10,903 nucleotides of DNA from JACNLN01 sp964626495 (GCA_964626495.1 CAZVFT010000085.1:1-10903); one strand, 5' to 3'; counted from the first letter of the stretch, positions 1 through 7,231 are shown. Notes: generated by a model from the letters alone, not told the origin. Made by a program: numbers and translations.

Positions 1-458
1 TGCAGTATTAACGTGAGTTACAAGGTTTTAAAAGCTATTTTCGGGGGAACTCCTTGAAGCATAGCACCTTTAACTGATTCTTATCCGTGAGTAGTCCCGG
101 ATATAAACACCCGGCACAGATCATTCGGATATTTGATGGGTTTTATAAAAAATCAGCAGGAATGTCGATTATCTCTATTAAAAACACCAAAAAGATAGAC
201 ATACTTTTTATTGCGAGAGGAATACAAAATCCCCCCTCAAAACAGCCTATGAAAAGACTGGGTAAGTTTTACAACAAGTAAGACGTTTACAACCACAAAA
301 GTTCCGGGTGTTATTTGAAAAAAGGCACTGGAAGATTGAACGCTCAATAACCTATCCCACTTTTTCCATGCTTCTCTCTCAGATTGTATAGTTTCATTAT
401 TTATACTTTTAACCGAGGTAAGCTTGACTTGACAATCATAGTTACATAAATTGTTGAT
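1..458. other. Left-edge region with no convincing gene
   Basis: No supportable gene is seen here. A 64-codon open frame at 87-281 (+) begins with GTG, has no Shine-Dalgarno sequence and resembles no family I know, so it is not called. The 9-mer AACACCCGG (106-114) recurs inverted at 304-312; with about 190 nt between the copies this may be chance. Near the right edge, TTGACT (424-429) lies 17 nt before TAAATT (447-452), a weak promoter candidate for the gene starting at 459. The start of the region may contain the decayed or truncated end of a neighbouring locus. Confidence 0.5.
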
Positions 459-866
459 GTGAATCGATTGAGATATTTATTCTTCTTGGTTTTATTTTCC
501 TTTTTGCGGAGTCAGGATTTCACCACTCTTTTTGAAGTGGATGTTAGAATGAGAGTTGTGAATTATGATCTTCTTTATGTAGTAGTTCAGATTGATAACA
601 ATTCAGGAAGAACCGTTACAGAAATTGAGGGATACATCACAGAGGTGGATCAAAAAAATAACATTGTTTCAGAATTGAGAATTGTCCATCTCCACAATTA
701 CGAACCTCCTCTCGGTAATGGACACACAGTGGTCCGAGGAGTGACCTATTCATTCGATCGGAGTCAAGATTATCGCTATCGCTACCATACATGCCATCTT
801 AAATTTAAAGGAGATGACCGAATTTTTATCTATTCACCTGCAGGGGAACTTCTTCGCATTGACTAA
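459..866 (+). CDS. Small secreted protein of unknown function
   Basis: A 135-residue protein I do not recognise. Residues 1-18 form a signal peptide: two Arg near the start, a Leu/Phe-rich core, then LRS followed by QD, so the mature protein probably begins at Gln19. The rest is rich in alternating hydrophobic residues. It includes a stretch of the type 'valine-rich strand, Asn-Asn-Ser-Gly, Val-x-x-Ile' (about residues 40-60), which recalls small beta-sandwich domains such as FxLyD; that is inference from pattern only. The start is GTG; an ATG two bases earlier is out of frame and stops at once. No Shine-Dalgarno sequence precedes it. It converges with the next gene, leaving 12 nt between stop codons and no obvious terminator. 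It is probably exported to the periplasm or outer face. Confidence 0.75.
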   Translation: MNRLRYLFFLVLFSFLRSQDFTTLFEVDVRMRVVNYDLLYVVVQIDNNSGRTVTEIEGYITEVDQKNNIVSELRIVHLHNYEPPLGNGHTVVRGVTYSFDRSQDYRYRYHTCHLKFKGDDRIFIYSPAGELLRID

Positions 867-878
867 TCCACTTATTCA

Positions 879-1388
879 CTATTCAACGTTTTCCGTATGT
901 TTCTTCTGTTTTTCTTTCATCAACTTATATAAATCTTCATTCTGAACCTGGATCATTAGACTGTTAATCCACTCCTTACTTTTTAAAATATAGGCGTCGA
1001 TCATTTCCATTGGTTGTTGTTCAGCATACATATTGACTATTATGATGGCAGACTCTATGGGCAGGTAGCGGTGGAGGGGATCTTTATAAAAATTATCTAA
1101 ACCACGAATGATTTCAACCGTCTTGAGATATTGAGCGGTTTCATTATATAGCGTGTTTGCTATCGTCGTGTCAACGGACCAAATTTTAAAATAGTCATAT
1201 AACCGTCCGTCCAGTACACCATTTACGTATGCCGCTTTTACCTGATATTCAAACTCCGGATATCCTTCCGTTTGTTTAGAAATACGAAGCCAGTCGTAGC
1301 CGTCCCAGAAGAGTTTATTTTCCTGACCAACAAGTGAGACAGTTAATAGTAAAAAACACAAACTAATTTTTTCTAATATCTTCAACAT
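879..1388 (-). CDS. Secreted hypothetical protein, possibly Rap1a-like fold
   Basis: A 169-residue protein. Residues 1-21 are a signal peptide (Lys-rich start, Leu/Ile core, LVG followed by QE), giving a mature N-terminal Gln22. The mature part is mostly helical by composition. It contains a Tyr-Val-Asn-Gly-Val-Leu-Asp-Gly segment (about 54-61) and, later, a helix with an Ala-Glu-Gln-Gln-Pro-Met end. This order resembles the small helical periplasmic Rap1a/Tai immunity-like proteins, but the match is by eye and weak; the cysteines typical of that family are absent from the mature part. The ATG start sits directly at the expected transcription start of an extended -10 promoter, with no Shine-Dalgarno sequence. 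Its function is unknown. It lies downstream of tRNA-Sec on the same strand but probably has its own promoter. Confidence 0.75.
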   Translation of the reverse strand: MLKILEKISLCFLLLTVSLVGQENKLFWDGYDWLRISKQTEGYPEFEYQVKAAYVNGVLDGRLYDYFKIWSVDTTIANTLYNETAQYLKTVEIIRGLDNFYKDPLHRYLPIESAIIIVNMYAEQQPMEMIDAYILKSKEWINSLMIQVQNEDLYKLMKEKQKKHTENVE

Positions 1389-1394
1389 CTGGTT

Positions 1395-1403
1395 ATTATA
1401 TCA
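1395..1403 (-). promoter_or_regulatory. Extended -10 promoter for a leaderless mRNA
   Basis: Read on the minus strand, this is TGATATAAT, a perfect extended -10 (TGn plus TATAAT). Six bases separate it from the ATG at 1388, so transcription would begin on or next to the start codon. No good -35 element is present 16-18 nt upstream, which an extended -10 does not need. No Shine-Dalgarno sequence exists between it and the ATG. The leaderless reading is inference. Confidence 0.5.
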
Positions 1404-1410
1404 CTTTTAG

Positions 1411-1490
1411 CAGGAATGCCTGGGAATCCTCATCCAGGGGAGATCCTTTGGATCATAGGAGTCCCTGCGGGAGAACCCAGCTCTTCATTT
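1411..1490. repeat. Hairpin-rich GC island next to tRNA-Sec
   Basis: This 80-bp stretch has 43 G/C bases (54%), well above the flanking genes. It contains GATCC-TTT-GGATC (1442-1454), TCCC-TGC-GGGA (1462-1472) and CCTGG/CCAGG arms (1419-1423 and 1434-1438). It encodes nothing obvious and lacks the T-run of an intrinsic terminator in either direction. It may be a dispersed intergenic repeat or a processing/stability element downstream of the tRNA; only one copy is visible in this window. Confidence 0.45.
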
Positions 1491-1491
1491 G

Positions 1492-1584
1492 CGGGAACGC
1501 GTGAGAATCGAACTCACCGAACGGCTCTCCACCGTCCCAACGGTTTTGAAGACCGAAGCGGGCACCAGCCTCGCAATCATTCCC
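1492..1584 (-). tRNA. selC: Selenocysteine tRNA, anticodon UCA
   Basis: This 93-nt tRNA delivers selenocysteine at UGA codons. Read on the minus strand, it has an acceptor pairing GGGAATG with CGTTCCC, a long D stem closed on a TGGT loop, an anticodon loop CTTCAAA (UCA anticodon), a 7-bp variable arm (GGACGGT/GCCGTTC with loop GGAGA) and a T arm GTGAG-TTCGATT-CTCAC. The length, the UCA anticodon, the long variable arm and the eight bases after the T stem are diagnostic of bacterial tRNA-Sec. CCA is not encoded: the discriminator G is followed by CAA. There are three irregularities: an A-G mismatch at acceptor pair 8, a bulged A in the D stem and a T-T mismatch at the bottom of the anticodon stem. 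It lies 53 nt downstream of the SPOR gene on the same strand. No selA, selB, selD or visible Sec gene is in the window. Confidence 0.93.
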
Positions 1585-1637
1585 AATAATTTGGTCAGTG
1601 GTATATTGTTGCTAATTCGATTACCTTTCAAAACAAC

Positions 1638-2522
1638 CTATTCAAGTCGTTTTGTTACATAAAAGTTGTAACCAAGTTCTTCCTTAAGTTTATTTCCCAC
1701 TTCCTCCGCTTCAAGCCGACTTTCGAATCGAACCACTTGAACCGCCTGAAGTTCCTTTCCTCCTGACTTAATAGGAACAAGATCAACTGTATACCCCATC
1801 TGCTCAAGAAGCTGTTTTTGACGAAGAGCATTGGTGACAGAGCCATAGGCTCCAACCTGAATAACAAATGGTCTCAACACTGGCTCTTTTATTACAGGCT
1901 CAGGAATGACTTCACTTTCAACCTTTTCCTTTCTCACCAATTTTTCTTCAGTTACAGGGGCAATTTCTGGAGCTGCTGATTCATCACCTTCTGTAAGGCG
2001 GATGTTATCTTCTAATGATCGGTGGATCACTGGTTCTTCTGGCTCAAAGCTATAATCCTGATACACTTTGGGAAACCGTTTTTTATAAATTTGCAGATAA
2101 AAACGGGCGCTATCCTTCTCCCCACTTGCAAGCAATGAATTGATTTGAAGATCAATAGCTCTCTGAACATGTTCAGAATCGGGGTACAGTTTTGGTACCT
2201 TTAACAACTGTCTACTTGCCTGAGTATAAAGTCCCCTAGCATACAAATACTCACCAATTTTCATAACGGAATCATCAGCATATTCACTGTGTGGGTGATG
2301 CTGAATAATCATCTTGTATATAATAATGGCATCTTCAGCTCTTTCTGCTGAAAGAGCATCCAGAAACATCACACCGGGATTATTGGGATATTTCTCTTTT
2401 AAGTCGGGAAGAACCGCTCGAACACTCTCCACATTTCCCTTGTTTAACTCCTCAAAATAGTTAACTAAATCCTGGGCTGATAGCATTGTTAATAAATAAA
2501 CAATTAGAATTATTCTTTTCAT
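1638..2522 (-). CDS. Secreted TPR protein with C-terminal SPOR domain
   Basis: A 294-residue exported protein. A signal peptide (1-16, ending LSA before QD) is followed by TPR-like helical repeats (about 17-150, with Tyr-Pro-Asn/Tyr-Pro-Asp turns typical of YbgF/BamD-type repeats). An acidic and proline-rich linker (about 158-215) leads to a SPOR domain (about 217-292) opening with Phe-Val-Ile-Gln-Val-Gly-Ala-Tyr. SPOR domains bind glycan strands stripped of their peptides and place proteins at the division septum, so a role in the periplasm at sites of wall remodelling is likely. The gene is last in the miaB-lapA-lapB operon, starting 5 nt after the previous stop. Its ATG lacks a strong Shine-Dalgarno sequence, so translation is probably coupled to the gene before it. 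The exact partner is unknown. Confidence 0.9.
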   Translation of the reverse strand: MKRIILIVYLLTMLSAQDLVNYFEELNKGNVESVRAVLPDLKEKYPNNPGVMFLDALSAERAEDAIIIYKMIIQHHPHSEYADDSVMKIGEYLYARGLYTQASRQLLKVPKLYPDSEHVQRAIDLQINSLLASGEKDSARFYLQIYKKRFPKVYQDYSFEPEEPVIHRSLEDNIRLTEGDESAAPEIAPVTEEKLVRKEKVESEVIPEPVIKEPVLRPFVIQVGAYGSVTNALRQKQLLEQMGYTVDLVPIKSGGKELQAVQVVRFESRLEAEEVGNKLKEELGYNFYVTKRLE

Positions 2523-2527
2523 TGGTC

Positions 2528-3607
2528 TTAAACATCCACTTTTAATCTCGAGGGGATACGATATTTTTTATCCTCACGAATTAAGGTTAAAATTTTATCC
2601 ACTTCTTTGGATAGTTGATCCTGTTTAATCTCCCTGAGAGAGAGTTTTAATCGTGTTAGGTATGCCTTCACAGATTGGTTATTTTTCGTTAGAGCTTCAT
2701 TGATAAGATTCCTGGCACGATTTATTTCTCCTTTTGCCAACAACACATTTACATACCCCGAAATGGCATCTACATTGTCCTCTTTCATCTTGATCAGCTG
2801 GGAATAAAAATCTTCAATTTCACCAAATCTCCCAAGTTCAAAGAGTGTCTTCTCCAGCTTTGTAAATACCTGACTATCTGTCACCTTAGTTCGTTCTGCA
2901 TACTTCATCCAATTTTCTACAGCTTTATCCAGCTTACCTTCTCTTTCATATAGATTTGCCAGATACAAATAAGCATCAGGAAAATCAGGAGCAATTTTTA
3001 TAGCTTTAAGATAAAAATTTATCGCCTCCTGGTTTTTACCGCCTTTTTCGTTTTCCCATCCTTCCATTATTATGTAATTCGAATGCCGGATTGGTTCCAT
3101 ATTACCTGTCAGTTTTTCCAACCGCTTTAACTGATCCGAGGCTTTTGTCCATCGCTTCGTTTTCTCCGCAATCTTAACAAGAAACTGAACAGCCCATTGA
3201 TTTTTTTTGTCTATATGAAGAACTCGACCAGCATTTTCTTCGGCTCTTTGATACTGTTTCAATGCAAAATAATCTTTTGCCAGACTTGTAAAAATATCCA
3301 ATTTCTGTTCAGATATCAACTTTGATCGAGCTGTGAGGGATTGATGAATGGTTACTGCTTTTTCCGGTTTCGCCATCTCTCGAAGGATATTTCCAAGATA
3401 AATATAGGCATTCACATGATCCGTATTGGTTTTAATTAATTCCCGAAGCTTTATAAAGGCGCTTTCCCTTTTTCCTCGTATTAATTGTTCAAGAGCATCA
3501 ATGTAGAGGTGTTGAGCATCTTTTTGTCGAGTGGGGAAAAATCGAATAACAACAATACTAGCTATTACTAACAAAACACCAAAAATTACCCAGAACCAGA
3601 GTGTCAC
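2528..3607 (-). CDS. lapB: LapB-like membrane-anchored TPR protein, no rubredoxin domain
   Basis: A 359-residue protein with one N-terminal membrane helix (about 2-23) and cytoplasmic TPR repeats over the rest. The first repeats match LapB (YciM) well: a Tyr-x-x-Leu-Gly-Asn-Ile-Leu-Arg segment, then Ala-Val-x-Ile-His-Gln-Ser-Leu. Adjacency to a LapA-domain gene supports this. In enterobacteria LapB controls LpxC turnover by FtsH and so balances lipopolysaccharide synthesis. There it ends in a rubredoxin-type metal-binding domain with paired cysteines. Here there is no cysteine at all in 359 residues and the protein ends soon after the last repeat, so that domain is missing. The same regulation cannot be assumed. 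The GTG start directly abuts the lapA stop and is supported by AGGAG at 3616-3620, 8 nt upstream. Confidence 0.82.
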   Translation of the reverse strand: MTLWFWVIFGVLLVIASIVVIRFFPTRQKDAQHLYIDALEQLIRGKRESAFIKLRELIKTNTDHVNAYIYLGNILREMAKPEKAVTIHQSLTARSKLISEQKLDIFTSLAKDYFALKQYQRAEENAGRVLHIDKKNQWAVQFLVKIAEKTKRWTKASDQLKRLEKLTGNMEPIRHSNYIIMEGWENEKGGKNQEAINFYLKAIKIAPDFPDAYLYLANLYEREGKLDKAVENWMKYAERTKVTDSQVFTKLEKTLFELGRFGEIEDFYSQLIKMKEDNVDAISGYVNVLLAKGEINRARNLINEALTKNNQSVKAYLTRLKLSLREIKQDQLSKEVDKILTLIREDKKYRIPSRLKVDV

Positions 3608-3925
3608 TTACTCTTCTCCTTCATTGAGTTCGTATATTCCCTCATCTATTGCAATATTGCGGAGATTATTTACCTCTTCAATGAGCTTTCGATTTTCACT
3701 CTTCAAATTTCGAGCTTCATTCTTACTTATTAAAATCGAGTTTAAGGCAATGGTAAATCCTATAATGATCCCAACCGCAAGAGTAACCACAATTACTACA
3801 GCTAACGAAACAGTTTCATAATGGGTGAACAGAAGATATATGGATACGGGTTCTGCATTTTTAAGCAGTATTAACACCAAAATAAGAACAATGGCAAGAC
3901 CAAACAGTGTCTTGAATAAACGCAT
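3608..3925 (-). CDS. lapA: LapA-domain inner-membrane protein
   Basis: A 105-residue protein of the LapA (DUF1049) type. Two membrane helices (about 5-21 and 39-61) flank a short loop with the family's Asn-x-x-Pro-Val signature, followed by a charged coiled-coil tail (about 65-95). LapA proteins partner LapB in envelope and lipopolysaccharide homeostasis, and here the two genes touch. I chose the ATG at 3925: GGGGAG lies 7 nt upstream and membrane helix 1 then starts naturally. A GTG at 3940 would add five residues, overlap miaB and lose the Shine-Dalgarno sequence. The gene starts 4 nt after the miaB stop. Confidence 0.87.
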   Translation of the reverse strand: MRLFKTLFGLAIVLILVLILLKNAEPVSIYLLFTHYETVSLAVVIVVTLAVGIIIGFTIALNSILISKNEARNLKSENRKLIEEVNNLRNIAIDEGIYELNEGEE

Positions 3926-3929
3926 ATTT

Positions 3930-5243
3930 TCACTCCCCACTTTCTACAATTTCACCGAAAAGAGAGACACCCTTCTCATCAGTAATCACAACATCCACAA
4001 ATTCTTTGATCTTCGAATTCCTCTTTGGGAAAATCACCCATTTGTTGCTGTTGGCACGACCTGACCAAAAATGATCAGATTTTTGGCTCTCTTTTTCAAC
4101 CAATACTTTAAGTGTTTTACCTATCTCTCTTTTATTTGAAAGAATAGTGTGTTTCTTCTGCAGTGCGATAACCTTTTCCAATCGTTTCTGTTTCTCCTGA
4201 TTAGAAACGGTATTATCATACTCTGCTGATTTCGTTCCAGGGCGTTTCGAATATTTGAAGGTAAATGCAGAATCAAACTTTACTTTTTTCATAACAGTGA
4301 GAGTCTCCTCAAAATCCCTCTCTGTTTCACCGGGAAATCCTACGATGATGTCTGTGGTTAAACCGCACCAGGGTAGAATAGTTCGAATGTTTTCAACAAG
4401 GGATAAATATTGATTCTTTGAGTAGGTTCGGTTCATCCGTAATAATACCTTGTCAGAACCTGATTGTAAAGGTAAATGGATGGATTTACAAATATTATCA
4501 TGCTTTAACATTATATGGAGCATGTCATCATCTACATCCTGGGGATGAGGTGAAGTGAAGCGAATCCTCCTCACGCCATGTATAGATGCCACAGTATCAA
4601 GCAATTGCGGAAAATAGTTTCCCTCGTGATAGTAAGAATTGACATTCTGTCCTAATAAAGTTATTTCAACGAACCCCTCGTCAACCGCTTTTTGAATCTC
4701 ATCAACAATACTTGATATCGGGCGACTTCTTTCCCTTCCCCGGGTAAACGGCACAATACAAAAAGTGCAAAACTTATCACATCCACGCATGATAGGGATC
4801 CATGCATTAACTCCCCACTGACGAAATGGAAAGAGACCTTCATAAATTTCATACCTTGAAAGGCGGGTATCAACAATGGATTGTTGCAGTTGCTGACGTT
4901 TTGTAATCAGTTCTGGAATTCGACGGTAAGAATCGGGACCCAGTACAAAATCCACATATGGTTTATTAATTAAAATATCTTCCTTCAGATTTTGTGCCAT
5001 ACATCCCAGCACCCCAATAAGAAGATGTGGAGTTTCTCTTTTTAGCTTTTTCAACACACCTAATCGGGAATGAATTTTATCCTCTGCGTGTTCGCGAACA
5101 GAACACGTATTTAGGAAGATTGCATCAGCCCCAGTGATGTTATTTGCTTTCTGGTATCCTTCCGATTCTAATATCCCTGCCACCAGCTCTGAATCAACCA
5201 AATTCATCTGGCAACCATATGTCTCAATATAATAGTGATTCAT
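3930..5243 (-). CDS. miaB: tRNA-2-methylthio-N6-dimethylallyladenosine synthase MiaB
   Basis: A 437-residue radical-SAM methylthiotransferase that adds a methylthio group to i6A37 of tRNAs reading U-starting codons. The N-terminal UPF0004 domain carries cluster-binding Cys11, Cys47 and Cys81, within Tyr-Gly-Cys-Gln-Met-Asn, Asn-Thr-Cys-Ser-Val-Arg and Gly-Cys-Met-Ala-Gln. The radical-SAM cluster is Cys155-x3-Cys159-x2-Cys162. A C-terminal TRAM domain (about 375-437) should bind the tRNA. Length and motif order are normal for MiaB; the Tyr-Gly-Cys-Gln-Met-Asn and Arg-Gly-Cys-Asp-Lys-Phe-Cys-Thr-Phe-Cys spellings favour MiaB over RimO or MtaB. An ATG at 5243 is preferred to the TTG just before it; neither has a clear Shine-Dalgarno sequence. 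It is the first gene of the lapA-lapB-SPOR operon. Confidence 0.96.
   Translation of the reverse strand: MNHYYIETYGCQMNLVDSELVAGILESEGYQKANNITGADAIFLNTCSVREHAEDKIHSRLGVLKKLKRETPHLLIGVLGCMAQNLKEDILINKPYVDFVLGPDSYRRIPELITKRQQLQQSIVDTRLSRYEIYEGLFPFRQWGVNAWIPIMRGCDKFCTFCIVPFTRGRERSRPISSIVDEIQKAVDEGFVEITLLGQNVNSYYHEGNYFPQLLDTVASIHGVRRIRFTSPHPQDVDDDMLHIMLKHDNICKSIHLPLQSGSDKVLLRMNRTYSKNQYLSLVENIRTILPWCGLTTDIIVGFPGETERDFEETLTVMKKVKFDSAFTFKYSKRPGTKSAEYDNTVSNQEKQKRLEKVIALQKKHTILSNKREIGKTLKVLVEKESQKSDHFWSGRANSNKWVIFPKRNSKIKEFVDVVITDEKGVSLFGEIVESGE
3933..3938 (-). promoter_or_regulatory. Shine-Dalgarno that fixes the lapA start
   Basis: GGGGAG on the minus strand lies inside the last codons of miaB, 7 nt before the ATG at 3925. 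It rules in that ATG over the upstream GTG at 3940 and suggests that translation of lapA is coupled to miaB. Confidence 0.7.
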
Positions 5244-5289
5244 CAATGATTAAGTTACTTTTTATGTTCTATAGAATCAAGTGAGGAAT

Positions 5290-5326
5290 TTAAAAATTAA
5301 ACACCGTTTTTAAGACAAATAACGGT
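5290..5326 (-). terminator. Weak intrinsic terminator candidate after the M23 gene
   Basis: On the minus strand, ACCGTT (5326-5321) and AACGGT (5308-5303) form a 6-bp stem with a 12-nt loop, followed by GTTTAATTTTT. It lies a few bases past the M23 stop codon and before miaB, so it would separate the two transcription units. The stem is short and the loop long. Confidence 0.4.
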
Positions 5327-5329
5327 TTC

Positions 5330-6277
5330 TTATTTCAAGAATCCCGTAAAGAAATAATTTTTAGGATCCTGAGGAGTTCCGTAATAACGGACTTCATAAT
5401 GTATATGAGGAGCAGTGGATCTGCCTGTACTTCCCACATCACCAATATAATCTCCCCGTTTAAGCCTCTGGCGAGATTTTACTCTGATTTTATTGAGATG
5501 AGCGTAAATCGTTTGATATCCGTGTCCATGATTTATTTTAATGGTTTTGCCAAAACTCCCATTATATCCCGCATAAACAACCTTACCATCTGCTGCAGCA
5601 TACACAGGAGTACCACGAGGCGCAGAAATGTCCTGACCATAATGAAACCGCCTTTCACCGTCTAATGGATCCCTCCTGTATCCAAAACTGGATTTAAGAT
5701 AACCGCCTTTTATAGGTCGAATGGACGGAACAGAAGATAATTTTTCTTTGTTCATACGGATGGCATCATAGATAGTTTCATAACTCTCTTTTTCCAACCG
5801 TATTTCCCTATAAAGATTGTCAATATCAATTTCAAGTTTAGAAATATTCACACCAACATCCGAAAACAAGTCATCAAGTTCGGATCTCTTATTTGCATCT
5901 AACCCACCTACCCCGAGACGACGAATATCTTTATCAATGGAAGGAAGATCGGCGTAAGTTCGAAGAGCACGATCCTTTTCCTCAATTTCACCAATCTCAA
6001 ATTCCAAATCATTCACTTTCTCTTGAAGTTCATTTAATAATGTGATGAATTCCTGATTATTTCTCATAACTTCTTTTAGACGAGACTGATACAGAATCTT
6101 TGTTAAAAAATCAGAGCTGAAAAATAGTAGAGCGGAACATAGAACGATGATTAAAATCGAAATTGAAACCAGTGAACTGGGGGTAAGTGACCAATGCCGG
6201 GCACCCCCCTCATTATCGCTAATGATAACAAATCGGATACCCTTAGAAAACTTAAACTTGGGAAATGGTAACTTCAT
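5330..6277 (-). CDS. Membrane-anchored M23 (LytM) peptidoglycan endopeptidase
   Basis: A 315-residue protein: short cytoplasmic N-terminus, one membrane helix (about 34-55), periplasmic coiled coil (about 60-105 and 145-185) and a C-terminal M23 domain (about 195-310). The zinc ligands are present: His212-x3-Asp216 and His291-x-His293, with a further active-site His260. It is therefore predicted to be an active zinc endopeptidase cutting peptide cross-links, unlike degenerate LytM activators such as EnvC. The helix-plus-coil layout resembles M23 proteins involved in cell elongation or division in Bacteroidota and Helicobacter (Csd-type). The ATG start has AAGGGG 7 nt upstream. It lies between the sigma-factor gene and miaB, with a candidate promoter in the 96-nt gap upstream. 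Its precise substrate bond is not evident from sequence. Confidence 0.92.
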   Translation of the reverse strand: MKLPFPKFKFSKGIRFVIISDNEGGARHWSLTPSSLVSISILIIVLCSALLFFSSDFLTKILYQSRLKEVMRNNQEFITLLNELQEKVNDLEFEIGEIEEKDRALRTYADLPSIDKDIRRLGVGGLDANKRSELDDLFSDVGVNISKLEIDIDNLYREIRLEKESYETIYDAIRMNKEKLSSVPSIRPIKGGYLKSSFGYRRDPLDGERRFHYGQDISAPRGTPVYAAADGKVVYAGYNGSFGKTIKINHGHGYQTIYAHLNKIRVKSRQRLKRGDYIGDVGSTGRSTAPHIHYEVRYYGTPQDPKNYFFTGFLK

Positions 6278-6305
6278 TATTTAACCCCTTTAAAATTACA
6301 TAAAA

Positions 6306-6333
6306 ATTTTAAATCATAAATGGAAAAATTCAA
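6306..6333 (-). promoter_or_regulatory. Candidate sigma-70-type promoter for the M23 gene
   Basis: On the minus strand, TTGAAT (6333-6328) and TAAAAT (6311-6306) are separated by 16 nt, about 30 nt before the M23 ATG and its Shine-Dalgarno sequence. It sits in AT-rich DNA, where chance matches are common. Confidence 0.35.
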
Positions 6334-6373
6334 CACTAAATTTATTACAAAAATTCCAATATCTGTTTTCCGG

Positions 6374-7222
6374 TTATCCAAGAAAGGCACGTAAAAAATG
6401 AGCACGAGCAGCGCGTTGTAAACGTTGGATTGCCCTTTTCTTTAGCTGCCGTACTCGCTCCCTTGTTAGATTAACTCTATTCCCAATCTCCTCGAGTGTA
6501 AGGGATCTGTCTTGACCGATACCAAAGTACATTCTGAGGATTTCTGCTTCCCTCTCAGGAATTGTTTTAAGCGCACGAATAACCTCAGAAATCAGTGACT
6601 CCTTCATCATTTGTGCTTCTGGACGCTGGTCTTCTGAAATGATGATATCCCTGAGAGGGGTCATATCATCCCTCCCTACTTGCTGATCTACGGAAATTTT
6701 TTTAATATTAAATTTTACAAAATTCAGTGCTTCCTTCTCACTAATTTCCATCACATCAGCAAGTTCCTCAATGGTTGGCTCGCGTTCATACATCTGTTCC
6801 AGTTCTATGGATTGCTTTTTCATCCGACTGACCCCCCTAGCAATATTAGCAGGAAGTCGAACTGTTCTCCCTTGTTCGGAGATAAACTGAAGAATGGATT
6901 GTCGAATCCACCAGACTGCATAGGAAATAAATTTAAAACCACGTGTCTCATCAAACCGGTGGGCAGCTTTAATAAGTCCAATATTCCCCTCGTTAATCAG
7001 ATCTTCAATCGCAATTCCAGGGATGCGGTATTTACCCGCAACAGAAACAACAAATTTGAGGTTGGCAACAATTAACTTATTCAGCGCCTCTGTATCTCCT
7101 TCTTTTACCTTTTTGGATAGTTCAATCTCCTCAGCTGGAGACAGGGGCTCGCAGTTAATAATATCCTTAAAATATAGTTCAAGTGAATGACTCTTGTAAG
7201 CTTTTGAACTCAATTGAGTCAA
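6374..7222 (-). CDS. RpoD/SigA-family RNA polymerase sigma factor (short form)
   Basis: A 282-residue sigma-70 factor. Region 1.2 is near the N-terminus (about 13-25, Leu-Glu-Leu-Tyr-Phe-Lys-Asp-Ile). Region 2 spans about 45-125, including Asn-Glu-Gly-Asn-Ile-Gly-Leu-Ile and the -10-binding, melting segment Phe-Ile-Ser-Tyr-Ala-Val-Trp-Trp-Ile-Arg-Gln-Ser. Region 3 spans about 125-205, and region 4.2 with the -35-binding helix-turn-helix about 240-270. It lacks region 1.1 and the large non-conserved region and ends Phe-Leu-Gly, like the primary sigma factors of about 287 residues in Bacteroidota. It could be primary or group 2, so no symbol is assigned. The TTG start is supported by AGGAG 9 nt upstream, which overlaps the stop codon of the coiled-coil gene before it. 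Confidence 0.93.
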   Translation of the reverse strand: MTQLSSKAYKSHSLELYFKDIINCEPLSPAEEIELSKKVKEGDTEALNKLIVANLKFVVSVAGKYRIPGIAIEDLINEGNIGLIKAAHRFDETRGFKFISYAVWWIRQSILQFISEQGRTVRLPANIARGVSRMKKQSIELEQMYEREPTIEELADVMEISEKEALNFVKFNIKKISVDQQVGRDDMTPLRDIIISEDQRPEAQMMKESLISEVIRALKTIPEREAEILRMYFGIGQDRSLTLEEIGNRVNLTRERVRQLKKRAIQRLQRAARAHFLRAFLG

Positions 7223-7231
7223 ATTAGATTA

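Noticed and set aside
87..281. 64-codon open frame on the plus strand with GTG start
   Set aside because: No Shine-Dalgarno sequence, no recognisable family and a Lys/Ile-rich composition expected of AT-rich non-coding DNA.
3930..3940. Upstream GTG start for the LapA-domain gene, overlapping miaB
   Set aside because: The Shine-Dalgarno GGGGAG lies downstream of that GTG and is correctly spaced for the ATG at 3925.
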